DNA from: a virus
Strand: one strand, 5' to 3'
Virus record (IMG/VR): IMGVR_UViG_3300017962_003867
Location: 1-64,000 of that record
DNA length: 64,000 nucleotides
The notes under the pieces were generated by a model. The model saw only the letters and a list, made by a program, of their open reading frames with translations. It did not search any database and was not told the DNA's origin. The position numbers and the translations under genes are program-made. This document shows, piece by piece, positions 9,558-16,836 of the stretch; the stretch's first letter is position 1; the number at the start of each line of letters is the position of its first letter.

Positions 9558-10760
9558 ATGGAAGATAATCAACTACTGCAACTATATAGAAGATCTTTGG
9601 TGCATCTATCAACTTCAAATATTAATTCTACTAGGGTCCACACTCTCAAATCACTTGAAAAAGACAAATTTCGATTGTATGAAGAAGATCAAAGCTGCGA
9701 GTTGCTAATAATAGTGCCTGTCCATAAAAGAGGTAACCACTTAAAAGCAACAGTTAGATGTCTAAAGTCTCAAATAAATAATTTGGAAGATCCAACCGCT
9801 GTTGGGTTGATAGTGTCCGAGATGGATGATGAGCCCTTACATAACATTTTCTGTACAGAGGAGAAAACAAGCTATCACTTTATGAGAAAAGTGAAGGGTG
9901 AATTTAATAAATCTGTTACGATGAACGCCGCAGTAAATCACTTTATTGGAGACACTAGTCATATCCCTTCCTACATTTTGTTTCATGATGTAGACATTGT
10001 TACAGACGATGGGTGGGTTAAAAGTTGCTTGGACAATGCTAGAAATTTTCAAGCATCACTACCTGCTGGTGAAGGATGGATATGCCAAACTATAAAAGAC
10101 AGAAAGCTAGAATACGTTTCAAAAGAAAATACAGAAAAATACTTTTCGAATGAATTGAGTACCAAAGACTTGAGTCAGATATCACATAACATAAGCAGCA
10201 GGTGGTATGAACAAGTGTATCCACCTGGTGGTAGTATAATGGTGAACGCTCTCCTTCTATATGCTAGTGGTGGTTATGATGAAGCTTTGTTCTGGGGTTA
10301 CAGTCCAGAAGATAAGCACTTTTTAGATATATGTCAAATCTTGGCCCCCAACTGTTTTTTTACGTTTGAAAGTGAGAAGAGGTCTTATCATTTGCACCAT
10401 GAAAACCTAGAGCTCACCAACAATAGTTTGGAACACATGGTCGCGATAAGTGGCATGATAAAAGCAGATATATCTGTATTTTGCTATCACCAAGCTATGA
10501 AATTAGCCGCGCACATTATTTTTCCCAAAATCAACCACATCGCTTTCTATAGTTTGCTAGACACATCTGGAAAGGATGGGTACCTAGATTTCTATAAAAA
10601 CGCTTTTTCTGATATCGATGGCGAGACTTTTGTTCTTGTTCACCGTGCGAACAGGCCTCTTGCTAGGTTTATATTAACTTACTTGGCTCAAATTATACCA
10701 GACCATAAGTTGGTCCAACAATTTAACACAAGCGCCGGCCCAAAGCCCGGTGTTCAGTGA
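9558..10760 (+). CDS. GT-A glycosyltransferase, GT2/GT7-like
   Basis: This 400-residue protein has a GT-A start (LLIIVPVHKRGNHLKATVRC) and the metal motif FHDVDIVTDD. Further on, GGYDEALFWGYSPEDKHF resembles the GGxxE-FWGW-ED block of the galactosyltransferase-like GT7 C-terminal domain and of chondroitin-polymerase-type bacterial enzymes. About 110 C-terminal residues after that have no family I recognise. The ATG follows GGAAGAAGAAT. The gene sits in the run of transferases, and its stop overlaps the GTG of the next gene. Likely role: adding a hexose or N-acetylhexosamine. The exact sugar is unknown. Confidence 0.82.
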   Translation: MEDNQLLQLYRRSLVHLSTSNINSTRVHTLKSLEKDKFRLYEEDQSCELLIIVPVHKRGNHLKATVRCLKSQINNLEDPTAVGLIVSEMDDEPLHNIFCTEEKTSYHFMRKVKGEFNKSVTMNAAVNHFIGDTSHIPSYILFHDVDIVTDDGWVKSCLDNARNFQASLPAGEGWICQTIKDRKLEYVSKENTEKYFSNELSTKDLSQISHNISSRWYEQVYPPGGSIMVNALLLYASGGYDEALFWGYSPEDKHFLDICQILAPNCFFTFESEKRSYHLHHENLELTNNSLEHMVAISGMIKADISVFCYHQAMKLAAHIIFPKINHIAFYSLLDTSGKDGYLDFYKNAFSDIDGETFVLVHRANRPLARFILTYLAQIIPDHKLVQQFNTSAGPKPGVQ

Positions 10761-11443
10761 GGACGATTTTGCAACACAAGATTAAATACAACAGTGAAAA
10801 ATACAATTTTGTAGGCCTTATATCAGATCTGTTTGAAGCTGAAGATTTGCAGGTCTTGCATAATCACCTTGAAGAGATTTATGTAGCCCCAGATGGAAAT
10901 ACTGGTTTGGGAAATGATACACACAGTAAATACCACAAACTGTTTTATGATAAATTGAGATCTGGATGGGACGAGTTTTTGAGTTCTTACAAATCATTCA
11001 TAAAAGATGAAGTTGCTTCTAAGTTTAAAGACGAGAAAAGAATCATATATCAAACATTACCGTCATTTCGAATACAGTATCCCACAGGAAAAGCCGTTAC
11101 TACCTGGCATTGTGACAATGATGAAAGACACAAGCATCCGCTGGGTGAATTGAACATATTATTACCTTTGACACAGATGAGAGATGAAAGTGCTGTCTGG
11201 GCTGAGTCGTTACCAGGATTAGGTGATTTTTCTCCGATGAACTGTGAGTATGGCGAGTTTATAATCTGGAATGGAAACAGGTGCCGCCACGGAAATAAGC
11301 CAAACACTACTGGGCTAACTCGCGTTAGTCTTGATTTTCGTGTGCTTCCTGAAATGTACTACAACGAAGATTATGACTTATCAACTGCCACTACAAATAT
11401 GAAGTTTAAAATTGGTGAATACTATTCCGCCTTAGGAGTTTGA
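10757..11443 (+). CDS. StrG-like 2-oxoglutarate/Fe(II) oxygenase
   Basis: A 228-residue protein with the jelly-roll oxygenase iron triad: His118-x-Asp120 in TWHCDND, and a distal His178 in CRHGNKPNTTG followed by Arg189 (TRVSLDF), the usual 2-oxoglutarate contact. The pattern is closest to the StrG-type proteins of aminoglycoside clusters and to similar proteins in surface-sugar clusters. It would hydroxylate or otherwise oxidise a small molecule or sugar; the substrate is not apparent. The start is a GTG that overlaps the previous stop (GTGA) with only a weak ribosome site; an in-frame TTG at 10769 is an alternative. It lies between a transferase and a sugar aminotransferase, which supports a role in making an unusual sugar. 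Confidence 0.7.
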   Translation: MRTILQHKIKYNSEKYNFVGLISDLFEAEDLQVLHNHLEEIYVAPDGNTGLGNDTHSKYHKLFYDKLRSGWDEFLSSYKSFIKDEVASKFKDEKRIIYQTLPSFRIQYPTGKAVTTWHCDNDERHKHPLGELNILLPLTQMRDESAVWAESLPGLGDFSPMNCEYGEFIIWNGNRCRHGNKPNTTGLTRVSLDFRVLPEMYYNEDYDLSTATTNMKFKIGEYYSALGV

Positions 11444-11444
11444 G

Positions 11445-12110
11445 ATGTTTGTTTCTTTAGAAGATGTGATACCGTACCTGAAGAAAAAAGGGTTTACTAT
11501 CAATGATCCATGGGACGTTGTTGATGCCTTCGAAAAAATGGTAGCAGAATACGCAGGAAGTAAATTTGCAGTATCAGTAGATAACTGCACAGATGCTATG
11601 TTTCTTTGTCTAAAGTATCTCGACGCAAAAGGTACCATTACTGTTCCGTCTAAGACTTACGTTTCCGTCCCACAGACTATTATACATGCTGGGTGTAGGG
11701 TAAAGTTTGAAGATGTTGAGTGGTCTGGTGCATACCAACTTCACCCGTATCCAGTAATTGATGGTGCAACAAGGTTTACTAAAGGAATGTATGTTCCAGG
11801 GACATATCAGTGTTTGTCATTTCATATAAAGAAAATCCTGAATATTGGTAAAGGTGGTATGATTCTAACAGATGATCCAGAAGCAGCAAGGTGGTTCAAG
11901 GTTGCGCGTTACGAAGGCCGTCACATAGACGTACCGTATGACAAAGATGAGATAGAGATGCTAGGTTGGAATATGTACATGCCACCTGAGCAAGCTGCAA
12001 GAGGAATTCAAATCTTTAAAGACTTACCAGAAGAAAATAAAGACTGTGGTGGCTCATGGAAGTATCATGATGTCTCTAACTTGAGCGTATTCAAGGGGTT
12101 CGTAGACTAG
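11445..12110 (+). CDS. Short DegT/DnrJ/EryC1/StrS-type aminotransferase
   Basis: At 221 residues this is barely 60 percent of the usual 360-400 for PLP-dependent sugar aminotransferases. It keeps the large-domain landmarks: DNCTDAMFLCLKYL for phosphate binding, VIDGATRF with Asp106 in the position that contacts the PLP ring nitrogen, and SFHIKK with Lys130 aligned to the Schiff-base lysine, followed by GKGGMILTDD. The C-terminal small domain is missing, and the roughly 25 bases after the stop do not obviously continue it. The ATG follows AGGAG at 11434-11438. It may be a minimal active enzyme, a non-catalytic partner, or a decayed gene. The intact active-site residues argue against simple decay. 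Confidence 0.78.
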   Translation: MFVSLEDVIPYLKKKGFTINDPWDVVDAFEKMVAEYAGSKFAVSVDNCTDAMFLCLKYLDAKGTITVPSKTYVSVPQTIIHAGCRVKFEDVEWSGAYQLHPYPVIDGATRFTKGMYVPGTYQCLSFHIKKILNIGKGGMILTDDPEAARWFKVARYEGRHIDVPYDKDEIEMLGWNMYMPPEQAARGIQIFKDLPEENKDCGGSWKYHDVSNLSVFKGFVD

Positions 12111-12136
12111 AATGAGTCTAATGAAAGTGGTTTAAT

Positions 12137-12733
12137 ATGAATGATAGCGAAAGAAAGTTCTATAACGAAGACTATTGGTTTAAGAACACTCATCTTCATG
12201 GAGAAGTTAACGGATACGGCTTAGAATATTATGTCTGTAAGATCTACAGAGATGTCATATTCAAGATTAATGACATTCCCGATAACGGATACATAGTGGT
12301 TCTTGGAAGCAATAATTGCGTTTCTTTTAACTTGCTTTGTGAAAGATATGGTAAAGAAAGATGCATCGGGTATGACATAGCTAATCCGACCAACCACGAA
12401 AAAGTGATAGTCAAGAATGTCTTAGATTTCAATTCTAGTGATGACATACCCATAGCTTTTGTTCATAACGATATTGGCTCTTTTCCGACCACGCCGATAG
12501 CAAAGTTCGCAGCGCAAGACTGGGCAGCCAGAAATGTCGTAGAAGGAGGTTATTTTTTAAGCAGAAATAATTTTAACGCAGCGAAATATCCACTTGAGCA
12601 GCACTTAGAGAGGCATGGCTTCATAAACACTCACTTTCTAGGTTTACAACCCTTCATGGACTTGAGCTCTTTGGACTCTGCTTGCGTAGAGGGTCATATG
12701 ATATCAAAGAAGAATCGGCCGAAACTAAGATAG
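12137..12733 (+). CDS. Possible SAM methyltransferase-like protein
   Basis: A 198-residue soluble protein that I cannot assign firmly. The segment YIVVLGSNNCVSFNLL, then CIGYDIANP and IAFVHNDIGSFP, has the order of a Rossmann nucleotide-binding fold as in class I methyltransferases (glycine-poor motif I, acidic residue ending strand 2, acidic motif at strand 4). The first motif lacks the classic GxGxG. It sits between the short aminotransferase and the GT10 gene with short spacers, so a role in modifying a sugar or glycan is an inference from position only. Confidence 0.5.
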   Translation: MNDSERKFYNEDYWFKNTHLHGEVNGYGLEYYVCKIYRDVIFKINDIPDNGYIVVLGSNNCVSFNLLCERYGKERCIGYDIANPTNHEKVIVKNVLDFNSSDDIPIAFVHNDIGSFPTTPIAKFAAQDWAARNVVEGGYFLSRNNFNAAKYPLEQHLERHGFINTHFLGLQPFMDLSSLDSACVEGHMISKKNRPKLR

Positions 12734-12743
12734 AGGATACAAC

Positions 12744-13616
12744 ATGGGTTCTAATAAAGATAATGATGTGCTTGAAGTCAACTTGTTTGACTATAATATT
12801 GCCCACGCTACTAGCTATGACGACTCTTTAGAGAAGGGAAGGATAGAGCCCGGTATCAAATACATTAGAGATTATGACCCTCAAAGAGTAAGCGTATTTA
12901 CCGATAATATGCTGAGTCAAGTTGATAACAAACCGGGAATTATTAACGTAGCTTGGATAATGGAACCCATAGACTTCGCTCCAACTTCTTATAAGTACCT
13001 TTCGCAAAATTACAAGAAGTTTGATTTAATCTTAACCCATAACCTAGATGTTATTGATAAACACTTATCAGAAGTTGACTGTCGATACGTAACAGCAGAT
13101 GGTATTTTTTTAGACACTCCTGCTCTTGATAAAGCAAACCACAATAAAAGCCGACTTTGCTCACATATTTTCTCTAGCAAAAGGTCTCTTCCTGGGCATA
13201 GGTTAAGACACGACATCGCCACGATGTTACCTAATTCTTTTGATATGTTCGGATCAGGAACAGGAAAATGGCTAGAAAAAAAGTCGGATGCTCTAAGAGA
13301 TTACTATTTTTCTGTTTCAATAGAAAACAGCAGGTCTAGAGGCTACTTTACAGAGAAGATTATGGATTGTTTTGCAACAAGGACGGTGCCTATCTATTGG
13401 GGAGATGCTCATGTGTGGGAGTATTTCAATAAAGATGGAGCAATCAGGTTTGATACCCTAGAGCAGCTAAAAGACATAATCAATGGTATCAATAAAGAGA
13501 TGTATGATGAGATGCTACCGGCTATTGAGCAGAACTACGAGCTATGTATTAAGTCGTGTTATAGCGTAGACCGTCAAGTAAAGCAACACATACAAGAATT
13601 TATTAAGTCTAGATAA
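12744..13616 (+). CDS. GT10 family alpha-1,3-fucosyltransferase-like enzyme
   Basis: This 290-residue protein carries the hallmark of family GT10 at about residues 187-210: YYFSVSIENSRSRGYFTEKI, then FATRTVPIYWGD. In characterised GT10 enzymes this block binds the guanine nucleotide of GDP-fucose, and the Glu-Asn and Thr-Glu-Lys residues are conserved. The N-terminal half is divergent, as is usual for the acceptor domain, and there is no membrane anchor. The ATG is preceded by AGAGGAT. The same island encodes GDP-mannose dehydratase and GDP-fucose synthase-like enzymes, so the donor could be made from phage genes. A dideoxy analogue such as GDP-colitose is possible. Confidence 0.85.
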   Translation: MGSNKDNDVLEVNLFDYNIAHATSYDDSLEKGRIEPGIKYIRDYDPQRVSVFTDNMLSQVDNKPGIINVAWIMEPIDFAPTSYKYLSQNYKKFDLILTHNLDVIDKHLSEVDCRYVTADGIFLDTPALDKANHNKSRLCSHIFSSKRSLPGHRLRHDIATMLPNSFDMFGSGTGKWLEKKSDALRDYYFSVSIENSRSRGYFTEKIMDCFATRTVPIYWGDAHVWEYFNKDGAIRFDTLEQLKDIINGINKEMYDEMLPAIEQNYELCIKSCYSVDRQVKQHIQEFIKSR

Positions 13617-13631
13617 ACAAAGGAAAATAGC

Positions 13632-14345
13632 ATGTATGACATAACGCAACAGTTAGAGGATAGAAACATATTCGATGATATGTCTTTTCCAAGATTGGTT
13701 TCCTACCCAAGAACAGGCTCACACTGGCTAAGGATGATGCTGGAGGTCCACCTGGGCATGCCTTCTTACGTTCAAAGTTTTTTTGATCCGAATCCCGTTA
13801 AATGCTGGGGATTTCATATCCATAATAGGTTGATAAAAGAACCACACCATACAGAGGGTCCTGTTATAGGACTAAAGAATGTGTTATACCTTTACAGGGA
13901 TCCAATAGACACGATATTCTCACAACTTAGGTACGAAAAAAATCTACTACCTTCCTGGGACGGCAAGACTAATGAACGTTTAGACCAGGACGTTGAAAAG
14001 ATATCACAAGAATACTACGCTCATCTTAAGCGTTGGTTATCCAATAACAGTGATGTCAAGAATTTTATGTCATTGACGTACGAGGATTTGAAAGACGATC
14101 CTGTTGGAAAGCTGATGGCAATATCTACTTTTTTGGGAATGGGCGGTACTGTTGATACGGCTAGCGAGGCAGTGAGAAGATGTGATAAGTCTTTGACAAA
14201 AAAACTTACACCACATGACAATAGCGCTTTGAACGACCAGTCTTTAAATCGTCCAGATCAATATGCTGACCAAAAACGGCTCTTTGCGTCCAGATATGGA
14301 AGCGCAATAACTGAGAAGTTCAAGGGTGTATATTATGTCAAGTAA
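13632..14345 (+). CDS. Sulfotransferase (PAPS-dependent)
   Basis: A 237-residue protein with both PAPS-binding signatures of the cytosolic-type sulfotransferase fold. The 5'-phosphosulfate loop is SYPRTGSHWL at residues 24-33, and the 3'-phosphate region is YRDPIDTIFSQ beginning near residue 88. MSLTYEDLKDDP is also a familiar segment of the family. It would transfer sulfate from PAPS to a hydroxyl or amine. Sitting among glycosyltransferases, its likely acceptor is a sugar. AAAGGAAAA precedes the ATG. The next gene, another sulfotransferase of a different subfamily, begins inside its 3' end. Confidence 0.85.
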   Translation: MYDITQQLEDRNIFDDMSFPRLVSYPRTGSHWLRMMLEVHLGMPSYVQSFFDPNPVKCWGFHIHNRLIKEPHHTEGPVIGLKNVLYLYRDPIDTIFSQLRYEKNLLPSWDGKTNERLDQDVEKISQEYYAHLKRWLSNNSDVKNFMSLTYEDLKDDPVGKLMAISTFLGMGGTVDTASEAVRRCDKSLTKKLTPHDNSALNDQSLNRPDQYADQKRLFASRYGSAITEKFKGVYYVK

Positions 14346-15003
14346 ACTAGAGCATAATGAACACTGGAATTTAGAGCAAGGTATATCGGAAAGTAATAGC
14401 TTATTTTTTGTAGGTGTGCCGAAAACAGGTAGTCAGACTTTCGCTTCTATCCTCGGCGCAGGAGGACCTAACAAGATAAATTCCGGTAACTTTACGTTAG
14501 AAGACTTTTGCTTAATGCACGGAATAGAAAAAGTAAGAAGGTTTAAGAAGGTAGCCTCGATCAGAAATCCGTATGATAGAATATATTCGTGTTGGACATA
14601 CGCCGCAAAACCGAGAGGCATTAGCTTCAAAGAATTCACCAACCTCTTGAAATCACACTCTAATAGAATAAAGAATTTAGACGAGCTTTCGTCTATATCT
14701 TCTCTAGACTTGATAAGAGAGAACTTTCCTTTTGGGAACTGGACGATGCATGGGTTGGCTTCAATGCACAACTTTATTAAGCATCCTGAGATTGGCATAG
14801 ATCTAATCGTTTCGATTGACGATATGGATCATTCTATAGAGGGAATAAAGGGCTTACTAAAAAAAGACGTCAGCCCTATACATGTTAATAAGAGTAGTAA
14901 ACCAGTAGACTCTAGCTCTATGAAACGCGACCCTGAATTTATTTCAATAGTGAACGAAATATATGAGAGAGATTTTGCAGAGTTTGGTTATGAAATGCTG
15001 TGA
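14335..15003 (+). CDS. Second sulfotransferase, carbohydrate-type
   Basis: A protein of about 222 residues with VGVPKTGSQTF (residues 26-36), the 5'-phosphosulfate loop, and ASIRNPYDRIYSCW (74-87), the 3'-phosphate site. The PKTGSQT form resembles the Golgi-type carbohydrate sulfotransferases (HS2ST and Gal-3-O types) more than the preceding gene does, so the two probably have different acceptors. A GTG at 14326 is in frame, but AAGGG at 14322-14326 fits the ATG at 14335 (spacing 8), which overlaps the upstream gene by 11 bases. This is the last gene before a short gap containing a late promoter. Confidence 0.82.
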   Translation: MSSKLEHNEHWNLEQGISESNSLFFVGVPKTGSQTFASILGAGGPNKINSGNFTLEDFCLMHGIEKVRRFKKVASIRNPYDRIYSCWTYAAKPRGISFKEFTNLLKSHSNRIKNLDELSSISSLDLIRENFPFGNWTMHGLASMHNFIKHPEIGIDLIVSIDDMDHSIEGIKGLLKKDVSPIHVNKSSKPVDSSSMKRDPEFISIVNEIYERDFAEFGYEML

Positions 15004-15070
15004 GTAGCTATACAGACAGCTTTACAACTATCTAGAGTGTTGTATTTCACTATTCCTTCGTTTTTCTTAA

Positions 15071-15078
15071 TATAAATA
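15071..15078 (+). promoter_or_regulatory. T4-type late promoter element
   Basis: TATAAATA is an exact match to the T4 late promoter core that gp55-type sigma factors recognise. It lies in the 130-base gap between the second sulfotransferase and the epimerase gene, 56 bases before the ATG at 15134. A gp55-like gene is present at 23321, so the recognising factor is encoded nearby. It probably starts a late transcript for the epimerase, GT11, ColD-like and Gmd genes. Confidence 0.72.
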
Positions 15079-15133
15079 GAAGTAGTACGTAGCGTAATGT
15101 GTAAACATGTCGTTCCGCAAATAAGGTTTATCT

Positions 15134-16063
15134 ATGAAGATACTAGTTACAGGTGGGCATGGGATGGTTGGATCTGCATTTAACCGTGTAGACACCACTC
15201 ACACAATCATCACTATAGGCCGCCAAGATGCGGATTTAGCAAATCGGTCCGAAGTATTATCAGTGATTGATAAAGTGGAGCCTGATGCCGTTATACATCT
15301 TGCTGCAAAGGTGGGTGGTGTCAAGGGTAACACTGATTTCGTCGCAGACTTTTATACCGAGAATACCTTGATGAATACCAATATCCTTGACTGTTGTCAC
15401 GAGGCTGGTGTAACAAAAGTGCTATCGCTACTTTCTACGTGTATATATCCAGATGACGCAGTTTACCCATTAACTGAAGATCAAATTCATCTTGGTCCAC
15501 CTCATGTAAGCAACTTTGGATATGCGTATGCAAAGAGGATGCTAGATGTACACTCTAGAGCACTTCGAAGACAATATGATAGAAACTACATCTGCGCCGT
15601 GCCAAACAATCTGTATGGCCCTTATGACAACTTTGATCTTGAGAATAGTCATGTGATTCCAGCCATCATAAGAAAGATATGGGAAGCGAAAATTAATAAT
15701 AGCACACCAATTTTCTGGGGAGACGGTAGTCCCTTAAGAGAGTTTACTTTCTCTGACGATATAGCTAAGTGTTTGATTTTTTTACTTGAAAAGTATGAAG
15801 ATGCCGACCCTGTGAACGTAGGAAACATAGGGGAGGTTAGTATCAAACAAATCGTGGAAAAGACATGCGATATTTTAGATTACAAGGGTAGTATAGAGTG
15901 GGATCCAACAAAGCCTGCTGGACAGTTTAGAAAGCCAAGCGACAACTCTAAATTCATAGGTTTAGGCTGGTCTAACGATATGTATACAGACTTCGATACA
16001 GGACTGAAGGTAACAATCGATTGGTTTAAGAAAAACTACCCAAATATAAGGGGAGTTAGATGA
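15134..16063 (+). CDS. GDP-L-fucose (or GDP-colitose) synthase
   Basis: A 309-residue extended short-chain dehydrogenase. The NADP-binding GGHGMVG is at residues 7-13. HLAAKVGG at about 55-62 is a signature of the GDP-fucose synthase group. The catalytic triad is Ser (STCIYP, about 101), Tyr130 and Lys134 (YAYAKR). Such enzymes epimerise C3 and C5 and reduce C4 of GDP-4-keto-6-deoxy-mannose to give GDP-L-fucose. The related ColC acts on the 3-deoxy version and gives GDP-L-colitose. Because a ColD-like gene lies two genes downstream, both products are possible, and sequence inspection does not separate Fcl from ColC. The stop overlaps the ATG of the GT11 gene (ATGA). Confidence 0.88.
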   Translation: MKILVTGGHGMVGSAFNRVDTTHTIITIGRQDADLANRSEVLSVIDKVEPDAVIHLAAKVGGVKGNTDFVADFYTENTLMNTNILDCCHEAGVTKVLSLLSTCIYPDDAVYPLTEDQIHLGPPHVSNFGYAYAKRMLDVHSRALRRQYDRNYICAVPNNLYGPYDNFDLENSHVIPAIIRKIWEAKINNSTPIFWGDGSPLREFTFSDDIAKCLIFLLEKYEDADPVNVGNIGEVSIKQIVEKTCDILDYKGSIEWDPTKPAGQFRKPSDNSKFIGLGWSNDMYTDFDTGLKVTIDWFKKNYPNIRGVR

Positions 16064-16836
16064 TCACATGTAATCTAAAGGGAAGGCTGGGAAACCAGTT
16101 GTTTCAGATCGCAACAGCACACGCTCTCGCTCTAGATAATGGTGACAGATGCATATTCCCACTTGGCATTGAGGGTGCTACACCCAATATCTATGAAAGA
16201 ACCTTTTACGCAAATACTGTATTAAGAAACATTGTGTATGGATATGACTTTTCGTGGATAAAAAGTATCTATAGAGAACCTGGATTCCATTACAGCAAGA
16301 TAGGCTATCAAGACGGACTACTATTAGACGGGTACTTTCAAAGTGAAAAGTATTTTGTACACCAGAGGGATAGAATACTGGAGCTTTTTTCGCCCTCTGA
16401 ATATATCACTGAAAGAGTGGAAAGATATACTGAAGTTATTAACTTTGGTGAGTGTGTAGCGGTTCACGTAAGAAGAGGTGATTATGTGAAGTTGTCTGAT
16501 GTCCACACAAATCTTGCTGAAAACTCACCGTACTACACAGATGCATTAAGTAAATTTTCTAATAAGAAAAAAGTGTTCTTTAGCGACGATATACAGTGGT
16601 GCAAGCAGAAGTTCGGAGACCAACACACATATGTTGCTAATGAAAACGATGTAGTTGAGTTGTTTCTATTTTCGAAGATGTCGAGTAAGATAATCGCAAA
16701 TTCATCGTTCAGCTGGTGGGGAGCATGGCTAGGAAGTTTTGACGATGAAGTTATAGCTCCAAAGCAGTGGTTTGGTCAAAATAATTCTCACTTAAACACT
16801 GAAGATGTGATACCGCAAAGATGGAAAAGAATATGA
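16060..16836 (+). CDS. GT11 family alpha-1,2-fucosyltransferase-like enzyme
   Basis: A 258-residue enzyme with the standard GT11 motifs: GRLGNQLFQIATAHALA at the N-terminus (residues 8-24), the GDP-binding HVRRGDYV at 136-143, and IIANSSFSWWGAW at about 211-223. Length and spacing are normal for bacterial alpha-1,2-fucosyltransferases. Some GT11 enzymes from colitose-containing O-antigens are thought to handle colitose. The gene lies directly between the GDP-fucose/colitose synthase and the ColD-like gene with overlaps on both sides, so donor synthesis and transfer are probably expressed together. Confidence 0.92.
   Translation: MITCNLKGRLGNQLFQIATAHALALDNGDRCIFPLGIEGATPNIYERTFYANTVLRNIVYGYDFSWIKSIYREPGFHYSKIGYQDGLLLDGYFQSEKYFVHQRDRILELFSPSEYITERVERYTEVINFGECVAVHVRRGDYVKLSDVHTNLAENSPYYTDALSKFSNKKKVFFSDDIQWCKQKFGDQHTYVANENDVVELFLFSKMSSKIIANSSFSWWGAWLGSFDDEVIAPKQWFGQNNSHLNTEDVIPQRWKRI

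Noticed and set aside
15023-15044. TACAAC/GTTGTA hairpin as a terminator after the sulfotransferase genes
   Set aside because: Six-bp A/T-rich stem with a 10-base loop and no T-run directly after it; too weak to call.
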